A DNA stretch of 64,000 nt from Protopterus annectens (taxonomy: Eukaryota; Chordata; Ceratodontiformes; Protopteridae), in NCBI RefSeq assembly GCF_019279795.1, contig NC_056725.1, positions 1,073,118,413-1,073,182,412 on the forward strand, given 5' to 3'. The notes under the pieces are model-generated. The model did not search any database, was not told the origin of the DNA, and worked only from the letters and a program-made list of their open reading frames with translations. The position numbers and the translations under genes were made by a program. Shown in pieces: positions 24,931 to 35,531 of the stretch (position 1 is the stretch's first letter; every line of letters starts with the position of its first letter).

Positions 24931-25817
24931 CGATTTCCAGGAGCAGAATAAGATTACTAAAATGGATCCTATCCTTTAAGATTATTAAAATGGATCCTAT
25001 CCTTTTAAGACTCTTGAGGAGATTGTAGTGATTATGCCAGTTGCTCAATTGCCAGAAATTTTTACTCATAGTTTTAGCAAGCGAGGCTGGAAAAAGAAAA
25101 ACTGAAACTGTTTACATTTAATATGTCCACTTTGGACAATATTATTTCCTATTGCTCAAAATCTACTTGTCCCCAGAGATCTTCCAAAATCAAATACCAA
25201 TACTGTAGGCCTGGATAGGTCAGTAAATATAAATGACATACAGATATGGATGAAACACAGATGAAACATAGCTTCAGATTTTAAGTTTTTTATAAAGACT
25301 ACAGCATAATGGTATGAAACTAATTCCAGAGAAGTTGAAAACAGGTATGAATTTGAACTCTATAAAATAAGTTACATAAAGTCATGGAACAGGAAATTAA
25401 CCTAATCCAGAAAATTCATGACTATATTGATGACGAAATGTTTAAAACGCAAGTCTGCCTTGTATCTTTTCTTCAGAATGGTTCTATATTATTCGGTAGT
25501 GTTGATGCCCTGCCAAACTTTGTTGAAAAGAATGCAGAACTATGCTAAAAAATCAAACAAATCAGCAGCATGAGAATCTTGAAGAAGTTGGTCACAGAAG
25601 TTCCTGTAATGGCATATTACAAAGTCAACAAGTTAATAATTCTACAAATATACCATCCAAGCAGTCCTAGGAACAGTATTACAAGTGGAGGGACTCCAAC
25701 AAGCAAGTGGATCTTAAGAATTAATTGATACAGAAACATGAAATACATATAAAAAGAAACAGAATGTTTATCCATTGTGTATAGTTGTTAACATTTTTTA
25801 TGTAAGCATGGACATGC

Positions 25818-25818
<1 letters not shown>

Positions 25819-25913
<95 letters not shown>
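25819..25913. repeat. (GT)n microsatellite
   Basis: This is a gt tract of about 95 bp with one gcgc variant, splitting the gypsy RNase H region. Confidence 0.95.
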
Positions 25914-25915
<2 letters not shown>

Positions 25916-26232
25916 ATATATGTGTATATAATGCTTCCAGTTGGCTTGGGCAATGTTATTTTTGGTTCAGACAAAACAGGAATTTTCATTATTTATTTAT
26001 TTTTGTGAGTTCTCTTCTGCTGATCTGTGGTTGTCATATTCTACTATTAGATCAGTAGAGAAGATATTATAGACTTTGTTGGGATAGAGTTTATGTATGT
26101 GTTGTTTCATGCATTCTTTTCTTATTGAGAGGAGTATGTTATGAGCTACTGTGACTGCTCATTGTCTACCAGTAAGGGTTCTGTTCTTCAGTGTGGTTTC
26201 CCACTTCTTCATATCTGTGAAACCACAGAGTT

Positions 26233-26236
<4 letters not shown>

Positions 26237-26284
<48 letters not shown>

Positions 26285-26289
26285 TATAT

Positions 26290-26347
<58 letters not shown>
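26237..26347. repeat. (TA)n microsatellite
   Basis: This is about 110 bp of ta repeats with two gata interruptions near 26,281-26,293. Confidence 0.95.
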
Positions 26348-26352
<5 letters not shown>

Positions 26353-26531
26353 GATAAGTACAGTTGGTGTTTTACCCTACCAAAATGCTAGTGTTTTTCA
26401 TTTACAGTATTGGTTTTTGTTTATTAAAGTAGGTGCACATTTTGGTTGTTTTTTTTGTATTTTATTAGTCAGTGACTTTTATTTTGTTTAATGCTCCTGT
26501 GCTCATTTGTGCTCAATAATTGGATACACAT

Positions 26532-26539
26532 ATGTGTGT

Positions 26540-26632
<93 letters not shown>
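26532..26632. repeat. (GT)n(TA)n compound microsatellite
   Basis: A gt tract is followed by ta and ends directly at the left terminus of MITE M2. Confidence 0.95.
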
Positions 26633-26633
<1 letters not shown>

Positions 26634-27010
26634 ATGGGTCCATGTCAGATGGATGAAAACCCAGATCACCGACGACCATATCGCCGAGTCGACATCGCCG
26701 ACAACATGCATCCCTGACAATAGTGAGTAGTGCAGGATGGGAGTTATTCCCATTCCCTCACTGTAGTGCAATCTCAGAGTTGGTATATTTAAGTGGGGGG
26801 TGCGGGGGGCACAGCCTCCACATGGGGGGGGTGCATGCCTCCTGCTAGACACGTTTTAATCTGTTTTTTGAATGTATTATGGGAACAGGAATGTATTCCG
26901 TTCCGTAATACATTGACTTACCGTTGTTGGCGATGCATGTTGTTGGCGATGTCATCTCGGCAATGTGGTCATCGGTGATCTGGGTTTTTGTCCATCTGAC
27001 ATGGACCCAT
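26634..27010. mobile_element. Shared-core MITE, copy M2, complete with ~78-bp inverted ends
   Basis: The left end starts atgggtccatgtcagatgg and the right end is its exact reverse complement (26,992-27,010). The inverted similarity extends to about 26,712 on the left and 26,933 on the right with few mismatches. The core at 26,772-26,830 (caatctcagagttggtatat, taagtggggggtgcgggggg) is shared with three other copies in this window. It lies between (TA)n tracts on both sides, so a TA target is plausible. No ORF. Confidence 0.7.
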
Positions 27011-27028
27011 ATATATATATATATTTAT

Positions 27029-27110
<82 letters not shown>

Positions 27111-27112
27111 AC
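27008..27112. repeat. (TA)n(GT)n compound microsatellite
   Basis: Ta repeats start at the right terminus of M2 and pass into a short gt tract. Confidence 0.95.
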
Positions 27113-27607
27113 ATACAAAATACGTATATATGTATATATATAGCATTTAGTCATAAATCACTTCAAGCAGTCTTTTTGAAGCTACTATATCAGTACCAGA
27201 GGTGCTACCAAGAATGTTAGCAAGCTGCCAAAATGTGATAGTACTGCACTGATTATTATCAGAAAGCAGATACAGGTTGATAATGCACTTGAGTTCAGAG
27301 AATGTAAAGTATATAATCATGATGACTGATTAAATAATGATATTGAAGTGATTATGTGCTTTTGTTAATATACTAAGAGAAACAGAGATAGAAAGTGAAA
27401 TCTGACATTGTGAAGCTGAAACTAATAATACTGATTTTTTTAAAAGATGCCCTGAAGGAAAACCAAAACTCTGTTCAATTGTATAGCCGTACTTTACTTT
27501 CTATGATGCAGTGAGTTGTATAGTTGGCATGGTATTTGAAGGTAACAAAATGGTTACTTTTTCACATCTGATGAAATAACTACTGTCAAGGTTACTTGAG
27601 GAACATT

Positions 27608-27862
27608 TTTTTTATTTTACATTTGTTGACCGGGAATGTCTGACTAGGTTCCACAGAGCCTGTTTTTAGCGGAGGCCCGGGGAGAAACGCTCCAGATGCA
27701 TGTCTTTCGAATGTGGGAGGAAACCGGAGTACCCAGAGGAAACCCACGTGAACACAGGGAGAACATGCAAACTCCACACAGAATGCACCCCAGCCGAGAA
27801 TCGAACCGGAGAACCTCTTGCTGTGAGGTGACAATGTTAACCGCTGCACCACTGTGCGCCGC
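27608..27862 (-). mobile_element. tRNA-derived SINE, V-SINE/Mermaid-like
   Basis: On the minus strand the head has a good A box (tggtgcagcgg, plus coordinates 27,841-27,851) and B box (ggttcgattct, 27,797-27,807). A conserved central part follows (gtttgcatgttctccctgtg, then gtgggtttcctctgggta and ccggtttcctcccacat). That central domain is the one shared by V-SINEs of fishes and other vertebrates. The 3' tail (plus 27,608-27,690: tttacatttgttgaccggga) resembles the tail of the LINE at 51.6 kb. It is inserted in the gypsy remnant. Confidence 0.85.
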
Positions 27863-28903
27863 ATTTAGGTGCTGTTGAATGCAAACTGATAGCAGAAGAA
27901 GTCATGTTTTGGTTTGAGATTTTCACTGAAGTCAGAAAAGATCTCACGCCCCATTCCATGTGAAATATGTTGCAAATGACAGTGTCTTGAGAAGAAACGA
28001 TTCCACACGTCATCCTTGATTGTCCCTTCATAAAATATTCTGTGGATATATTTAAACATCAAACCTTACAGTATTTACTATATGTTGACCAATTCAAAAT
28101 ATCTCAAGGTAATAAAGTGAGACAGGGCCCGGATTAATGTTATGGAAGGATCTTTTTGCCAAACATGGAATAGTAGAAACTATTTCAGAGATTGGCTCAA
28201 AGTTTAGAACTCAGTATTGCCAATGTTTTCCTTGGAAAGTGAATTTTGTAACATTGCCACAAAAACAAAATAACCACACGTCAGTCATCAAACAATAAAA
28301 GCAATAGCATGAAAAATGTGTCTTAAAACAATAAGGAAAACACCTACCTTGAACAGCTGGAACTCTGGAATACGCCTCTATAGCTGATGTGGATATTGCA
28401 TACTCAGATTTTGAGGGAGAAGTGCATTAAGAGCCTAATTCTCTACCTCATTAATGTTGTTACAACAACATATATTATTCCTCAAGGAAAAATGGAAATA
28501 CTCCTACTGCATACAGAAAAAAATAATTATAACAGAATGGCATGAAAAGAAACAATCAGCCAGAAGACATTGTATGGATATTATATCCATTGGGCAAAAT
28601 CAAGAGGCATCTGGAAATCATTGTGTGGTGAGTGGATGAAAGACCATCATTATACATTGATTAAACACTGGCAGATCTTCCATTTAGATATATCATTTAC
28701 AGCAAATACTCTAAGAAGGGGGAAGAATGGAGGAAACATAATAAAGACAGTTATAAACACATAGAAAGATTGCAAGGAAGACCCTCCCCTCATTATAGAA
28801 GAGGATATATCTTGATGTCATAGTCTAGGGACTGTGAACACTGTTCAAAGAAACACAGTCGAAGTAAATAAAATGTCATTCTCTACGCCAGCAATAAAAC
28901 CAT

Positions 28904-28919
28904 CATCTTCTTCACTCTT
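28904..28919. repeat. Target-site duplication of the L1-like element, left copy
   Basis: catcttcttcactctt here is identical to 35,467-35,482. The two copies lie at the poly(A) end and the 5' end of the L1-like element, as expected for target-primed reverse transcription. Confidence 0.9.
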
Positions 28920-29120
28920 TTTTTTTTTTTTTTTTTTTTTCAATTCCTTTTTATTAGGGTTATATCAAAACCAAATGAAGACAAGAAAATGATATAACAG
29001 AGAATAAAACAATAACATACAATATACAGACCTACAAACATAAAACCTATATACATTAATAACCTATATACAGTTCTCATCTATATCAAGCTATGCAGCA
29101 TACAGAAATATGAGTTACAA

Positions 29121-32100
29121 TCATGTCAGAATGAGTTCAAATATCATTTTCCAAGTGTCCTTCTGGGTCCTTTTTTTCCTCATGGAATACCATAAATATT
29201 TATGAGCCAGAAGTTGTTTACCAGCTGTTTTCTTGAATCCATCCCATGTTATTTTGGACCTGTCTTTCCAATTTAATGTGATGTAGTATTTTATTAGCAT
29301 AAATGTTGTAACTAGAATGTGCGTGTGATTATTCTTCATTCCTATAGGAGGTATGTGTAAGAAGGCAAATTTCCAGGATAAGGTTGATTTTTCATAGCCC
29401 ATTTTCTCTAATTTGACTCTTAAGGCGCACCAAAGTTTGTATGTACATTTACAACTCCAAAATATATGTATAATATCAGCTTCTTTGGATGGGCAGAATT
29501 GGCAAAAAGGTGGGAGTTATGTGTACATTTTATTTAATATTGTGGGCGTAAAATATGCGTTGTTTAGGATCATAAGTTGAGTATATCTGAGCTTCTGAAG
29601 GAGAATGTCTTTGGAAAATTTCTGAATTGCCTGTGCAATTATATTGGAGGTAATTGTAGGGTCTTGTTCTGTCCAGTAATTGGAATGTATGGCTTCTTTC
29701 GTGTTTCTAAGTGAGATAATGAATTTATAGGTATTTGAGATCATTTTTTTTTTCCATGTCATCATATCCCAAAGTGTTCTACATGTATCTATATGTTGAT
29801 CTGGGAAGTCAGTATCCTTCCAAAATCTGTAACATACTTCTTTCAGTCGTCTTATCATAATTGTATATTTAAACAGGAGATTAAGTTAGTTTCTAATATT
29901 AGTTATAGATTCCTGCCTAAGTAGATAAATGTCTAAAACTGTCTTTTCTTTCAGTAGTGGGTATGAATTCAGGTCAATCATCTTTTCATTTAGTTGAATA
30001 TTGGGGTTAAGGTGTAATGGTTGGAAAGTATAAAAAGCAGTTAATAGATTTAGTGATTGGAAGAGATTTTGTGTTATTTTAATTTGTTCCCATATGTCGT
30101 TTTGTATTTTGTATCTTCTTCTGGATATTCCCTTTATAAATGGGAGGGCCTTGGGATTAAATTGTAATGTTTTAACATAGTTATGATATAATTTCAACCA
30201 GGTTGAGCACCACATATTGATTTGTTCCCTGTAATTTGCAATATTAATTAGTCTACTACCTTTGGTAATTTCGTAATACAGTTTAAAGTCAGGCAAGCCC
30301 ACCCCACCTTTGTCCTTTGGATATATAAGTTTTTGATAACTTTATCCTGCTGGGTCTTGGATGCCAGACGAATTTTGAGAGGGTTGATTGGATGTTATTG
30401 AAGACTTTATTGTGGATCAGTGTATTGGTTGCGTTAAATATAAAAAGTATCCTGGGGAGGATATTCATTTTAATGATGGCTACTCTAGAGAGAAGGGGGA
30501 GTTTCAATTGTGTCCATCTTACCAAGTCTTTTTGTATGGTGTTCCATGTTTTAATCACATTGTCCTGATAGTAATTATGTGCATTGGTATAGAATGCTAT
30601 TCCTAGGTATTGTATGTGGTCACTGACTTTAATATTAGGTATAGTACCTGCAGTTGGGAATTGAGTGTAGTTATTAATCGGGAATATTGTTGTCTTATCC
30701 AAGTTCACCTTATAGTTCGCGAACTTTGAAAATAATTCTATTGAATTATTGATTTTGTAAAGATCCGTGTTGGGAAGAGAATAATATATATTTAAGTCGT
30801 CTGCGTAAGCTGATAGAGAAATTTCAGTGTTAAAAAGGAGGGGTATATTATGAAATGTTCTTTGTTTTATTAGTAAGAATTAGGGCTCAATATATAGTTT
30901 GAATAGGAAAGGTGATAGGGGGCATCCTTGTCTAATCCCATTGTTAATATTTATTTCTTTGGAGCTAAGTTTATTAATTTGTAGAGTGGTATATGCTCTG
31001 TTGTGTAAAGTGTTTATATAGTGAATAAACTGTGTAGGAAAGTTAAATTTTTGCAGAATCAAGGTCAGAAATGACTTATTGATTCTATCAAATGCTTTAG
31101 AAGCGTCTATAGCTAAGGTGTAGATAGGTGTTTGTTTCTTTAGGGATAAAGATATCATTGCTTCAAGAGTTAGAGTTTGATCAACTGTTTGTCTCTGATT
31201 GATAAACGCGGATTGTTCTGGGGAAATAATTTTTGTAATTATAGTCTTAGTTCTATTAGCCAAAATTGCTGCCATAATTCTCATATCCAAATTAATAATA
31301 GAAATGGGCCTGTAATTATTAGGGTTGGTCGTGTCCTTGTTTGGTTTAGGTATTAATATGGTTCTGGATGCATTTAGGTGCGGGTCAGAGATACCCTCTT
31401 GTATTATGTGATTATATAGGTGATGTAGTATGATCGACATCTTAGAACTAAAACATTTGTAGAACTCGGCTGAGAAACCATCAGGACCCGGCGCCTTATT
31501 ATTTTTAAGGTTATTAATTATAGTTTTGATGTCCACTTGTGTAAGTTCAGCTGATAGAAGTTTGTTGTTGTACCTCTAGCCTGGGGAAGTTTAGTTCATT
31601 AATAAATAAAAGTAGTTCCTGTTCATTGAATGTTTTGGGGGTAGGGTTGTACACCTCTTCATATATGCTCTCGAAGACCTTAACTATATCTTGTGAGTTA
31701 GAGTAACTGTTTTGCTGAAAAATAAGTTCCGAGATATGTGGATTAGGTTTATGTTGATTCAACAGTCTTGCCAAGAATCTGGAGGGGAGTTGGGCCCACT
31801 GTGAGTAATTGGCTAGGTTTTTTATTTCTGGAAATGATAGGTTTTCTGCTTGTAGTGCTAGTAACTTAGCTTGAAGTTGATTAATGGAGTTCTTTACCTC
31901 CACGGAATAAGACTGCTGCAGCCTAAGCTCAAGTTTAGATATTTCATCCTTAATACTTTTTTCTTTGGTGAAAATATTTTTCTTATAGAAAGCGTATTTA
32001 TTGATTAACATCCCTCTAATTAATACCTTGGTGGTAGGCCAAGTTATATCGAACGGAAAGGTGTTATCTACAATAGCTAAAATGCATTGGTCCAGTAATA

Positions 32101-32914
32101 AGTCAATTTCTTTTCTAATATCTTATTTTTCTAATAAGTTAGGGTTCAAGTGCCAGAGTCTATTATTGTTATGTCGTGAGTTGCAATGTGCCCAATCTAT
32201 TGTAAGGGTGATTTTCGAGTGATCCGATAGAGATCTAGTTTCTGTGTCTAGTGAAAGTTTAAATTGTAATAGGGTGTCCGAGACTAAGAAGAAATCCAGT
32301 CTGGACCAAGTTTTATGACACTGTGAAAAGAAGGTAAAACCTTTACTATTTGTGTGAGGGACGGTAATGAGGTGTGGGTTGCTAAGTCTAAAATCATTTT
32401 TGATTTCGAAAAGGGCAGTAGTGGCCTATGAGTTGAATTTAGCTTTTTTGTTTGTTCTATCTATATTTGGGTCTTGAATAGAGTTCCAGTCCCCCCCTAG
32501 GATGTAGTAGTGTTCTGGGAAGGAGTTTATTAAGTTATAGATGCCCATAATAAATTTGTGTTGAGAGGAGCAAGGGGCATATACATTTACTATCAAGATT
32601 GGTTTGTCTACTTTGTCAATTTTGGTTATAAAATAACACCATCTGCCTTCTGGGTCTGAATCTTGTCTTAAAATATTGTATTGGAATGAATTTTTAATAA
32701 TGATGGCAACTCCTGCTTTACTGGTGTTATTACCAGCTGCTATAATGGATTTGATCCATTTTTTATTTGCCGTGTGAACCCACTGCTCCTTTAGTAGGTG
32801 TGTTTCTTGTATCATTATAAAGTCTAGATTGGATTTATAGACAAGATGCATGAAAAGTTTTTTCTTATTATCTGTTTGTAAACCTTTAACATTCCATGAG
32901 GCTAACTTCAACAT
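29121..32914 (-). pseudogene. L1-like ORF2, endonuclease plus reverse transcriptase, broken
   Basis: The frame starts MLKLASWNVKGLQ. The APE endonuclease keeps its visible catalytic blocks: IQETHL, ILGGDWNSI and, after an in-frame stop near 32,427, SLSDHSK. The RT follows with NKAPGPDGFSAEFYK, NNYRPISIINLDMRI, IDASKAFDRI, NGIRQGCPLSPF and SAYADDLNIY, the last with both palm aspartates (about 30,795-30,790). The C-terminal third ends near 29,121. Lesions seen are stops at about 32,427, 32,131, 30,881, 29,887 and 29,518 and frameshifts near 31,550 and 30,295. ORF2 would nick DNA and reverse transcribe its own RNA. Confidence 0.85.
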
Positions 32915-34255
32915 CTTTTCTTTAGGACTTGAATACCAAATCGGAAGCTATGTACTGTACTGTTAAATAACCGTATCACTGCAGGACCCCGAACACATAC
33001 ATACATTATTAGATATAGATGAGAAACTCTTCCAACTTTATCCCAGTGCCTAACCACTACCTCTGTCCCCCTGGAAGAGATTGGGATACCAGTTCTTATT
33101 AGAAGCACAATTGTTAGATAGAAACTATAGAAATTCTTTTTAGGGTTTAACCATGGGGTATCCCTATTCATCCAGTATCCCAGTTCGTTAAACCAATACC
33201 AGCAGAGCATAGAAACGTATTCTATCCCTAGTACCGTAGCTTGAAACATCATGCAGAGCACACATTGAAAGTAAAGTGAGAAAATTGCTAAGTTAACTAT
33301 ATATTTACATTCATGTAGAAAACATTATATCCTGTATTTTGATGAGCCCTTCATTTATCTAGAACTCCTTTCTCGGACTCTGTATTCATACAGGGTTTGA
33401 ACAATGCTAAAGTATTTTGAAACAAGATATTTTCATCAAAACTGTACAAATAAATTTTTTTTTCTTTTTTTCCTTTCCTTCCCCTTCTTTTTTATGGCTT
33501 ATACTATAGATAAAACTGAGTGCCCATCTGGTTGTGACCATAATCCACCAGTTGCTCATTTAATGTCTATGTAAAATAAAATAAATAAAAAGAAAAAAAA
33601 AAAAAAGAAAAAAAAAACGCCTCTGTTTTTTAAGCTGAATAAACAGAGACTAATATCCAACCAGACATATGATCCACCTATATTATGCGTTTCCACTGTT
33701 TGCCCTTTAAACAGTACAACGTTAAATGTATTAAGCCCTTAAATTTCTTCAGCATCCTATCCTATTTTACAGTCACCATGTAGTTTTTAAAGTACCTTTG
33801 TATAGTGAGATATCCAGTATTTTGTCCATATTAGTGTTAGCCTGTTTCCTCCACGAAGTTTTGCTGTATCCTCTGGTTGCTTGAGTTGTTTTTACTCTTC
33901 ACTTTCATTTTTATTCTCCTTCGGTGCAGGACTGTGTAGAGTTGGGCTCTGTAGCTTTAAGGAAGCATTGCACCTTGGGAATTCAGCCTTCACACAAGGT
34001 TAGTGTTGACAACCTAGCCTGTTGGGAGCTGGAGCTTCTATTTTAGACCGAGGATTATGTGAAGATTATACCCAGGAACCAGCACTTGATTTCGGATGCA
34101 AAAAGCAGGGCCCCTCAGTCGGAAATCATCAGAGGAAAAAGAAGCTTAGCAAAAGCGCGTTATACAAAGCAGGTAATCTAGATTATGTGGAAGGATCTTC
34201 TTTTTCTTTTCTTTTTACTTGTGGCAGTGAGAGCATAACTAGTGTTTATTGGGTT

Positions 34256-35151
34256 TTAAAACACGTTTTTTCCTGGGTTTGTTTTAAATACTTTAAGAAA
34301 CGTCGTAGCTGCTTCTTCCTTGTTGTTGCATGAGTATCTGTGGTCTTGCATTGTAAAGGTAAGTGTGTTGGGGAACTTCATTTGGAATCTGATTTGTTTT
34401 GTTATGAGGAAAGAACAGTAAGGGGCAAGCTTTTGTCTCTCTAGTTTAATTTGATATGGTAGATCTTGAGCAATGGTAATGCTCATGCCATTCCAAACCA
34501 CAGATTTTTTTGTTTTGGCAGCAAGTAATATTTTGTTAACATGAAGAAAGCTAAGGATCTTGGCATATACAATTCTTGGTCTAGTTACAACTGGTGATGG
34601 TCTAAGAGCCCTATGTACTCTCTCAATAGTGATTTGGTTAGCTTCTAAATCATTTCCTAGGAATAGGGCAAAGATTTCTGACAGTGTGTTCAGCAGCTTA
34701 TTTTGATCTACATTTTCAGGGATACCCCTTATAATTAAGTTGTTCCGTCTAGATCTGGCTTCAAGATCCAGGATTTTTGCTTGTATTTCCTGAATATCAT
34801 TTTTGTTGGTATTTGACTCCTTTTGGATGCTTTCTATTTGAATGTCGTGATCCATTATTTTAGATTCTATTTTGTCCAGTCTTGTAAGTATTTTATCTGT
34901 AGATGAGCCAATTGCGTTAATTTGAGTTGATAGGTTTTTTTTATAGCTTCCTGAATGGGTTGCAAAGCTACTTTCAAGTCTTCTAGGTTGGAGTTTTCTG
35001 ACTTGTTTTTATTTGAGTTTGCATTTTTACTAGATTCCACAGCTTTGCTAGTTCTGGCTCTTTTAGATGTTGTATCCTTTTCAGGTGAGTTTATTGTAGT
35101 AAATTTTGATTTAGTAGTCTGGCTTTCCATAGATTCCTGATCATTAGGCAT
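34256..35151 (-). pseudogene. L1-like ORF1 protein, one frameshift
   Basis: The N-terminal ~90 residues are rich in Ser, Lys, Asn and Thr (MPNDQESMESQTTKSK...). They lead into a coiled-coil stretch (SIQKESNTNKNDIQEIQAKI) and then the RRM-type core of Transposase_22/L1 ORF1 with LEARSRRNNLIIRGIPE and ITIERVHRALRPSP. The C-terminal part (DLPYQIKLERQKLAPYC onward) matches the CTD. ORF1p coats element RNA as a trimer and is needed for its RNP. A one-base length change in the A tract (plus-strand T run 34,935-34,942) shifts the frame, so the two parts are read separately; otherwise the frame is open. Confidence 0.85.
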
Positions 35152-35445
35152 TTTGCTTGATCAGACTTACTATATTTGGTAGAAGTTCTTCTGTGTTGTA
35201 ATTTAGGATTACCTCGGCCTAGCAGTATTCAGCACAAAGTTCACATGTGGCAGAGCCCTTACAGCTATCTGCAGAAATCCTGTCTTTTTAGCGAGGATCC
35301 AGATTTATTTCTTATTCCAGTTCGTACCGTAAGTTGCTCCTATGCCTGTACCATGTATTTGGTGATATAGAGAATTTTATCTCCCTTATATTTTATGTAA
35401 AATGTTCGGGTAAGATGCTCTACTGGGTTTCAGCACTCTCTATAG

Positions 35446-35466
35446 GACGGCAGCCATCTTGCTCTC
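35446..35466 (-). promoter_or_regulatory. YY1-like site at the L1 5' end
   Basis: The first bases of the element on the minus strand read gagagcaagatggctgcc. The core aagatggc matches the known YY1 site placed at the very start of the human L1 5' UTR, where it fixes the transcription start. The position within the first ~20 bp, set by the target duplication, makes chance less likely; function is inferred. Confidence 0.55.
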
Positions 35467-35482
35467 CATCTTCTTCACTCTT
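35467..35482. repeat. Target-site duplication of the L1-like element, right copy
   Basis: Identical to 28,904-28,919. Joining the flanks without the element restores continuous gypsy-like sequence whose next frame (35,502-35,531) reads VIKLPKRHL then stop, like the end of a gypsy pol. Confidence 0.9.
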
Positions 35483-35531
35483 GAGATTAAAGTATAGCTG
35501 AGTAATTAAACTACCCAAAAGACATTTATGA

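Larger units (their letters stand above)
24540..28800 (+). pseudogene. Ty3/gypsy-type pol remnant
   Basis: Broken plus-strand frames follow gypsy pol order. About 24,600-24,780 is the RT entry ([24 protein letters not shown]). About 25,165-25,250 has a SPEIFQ-like block and a palm-like INDIQIW. At 25,510-25,780 the connection and RNase H region reads VPVMAYYKVNKLII and ETECLSIVYSC. At 27,148-27,200 [15 protein letters not shown] sits at the RNase H end. About 27,440-27,560 is a pre-integrase block. Integrase-like and tail pieces lie at 27,865-28,800, and a likely C-terminal end is at 35,502-35,531 beyond the L1 insertion. Stops are abundant and no LTRs were found. It is broken by microsatellites, a MITE, a SINE and an L1. 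Confidence 0.55.
28920..35466 (-). mobile_element. Full-length L1-like LINE, 6.5 kb
   Basis: Bounded by perfect 16-bp duplications, this element runs 5' to 3' on the minus strand. The 5' UTR (35,466-35,152) starts with a caagatggctgcc motif, followed by ORF1 (35,151-34,256), a long spacer (34,255-32,915) and ORF2 (32,914 to about 29,120). A 3' UTR with AATAAA (28,955-28,950) leads to a poly(A) tract (28,940-28,920). Layout, coiled ORF1p type, YADD-bearing RT and tailing are those of the L1 group in vertebrates. A few stops and two frameshifts disable ORF2, and one indel breaks ORF1, so it is recent but inactive. It landed in the 3' end of the gypsy pol remnant. Confidence 0.9.

Noticed and set aside
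25420..25440. YIDD at about 25,427 as the gypsy RT catalytic motif
   Set aside because: Its order relative to neighbouring blocks places it after the palm, in the connection region; the palm position is better matched by INDIQIW near 25,230.
24751..26347. Open frames encoding Cys-Val, His-Thr or Tyr-Ile repeats (also at 14.0, 18.3, 20.4, 21.8, 26.5, 27.0, 38.0, 55.0 kb)
   Set aside because: They are translations of dinucleotide microsatellites with no stop in repeat frames; not genes.
34256..34333. Plus-strand frames around 34.0-35.4 kb as host proteins
   Set aside because: They are antisense to the L1-like ORF1 and 5' UTR and show no domain of their own.
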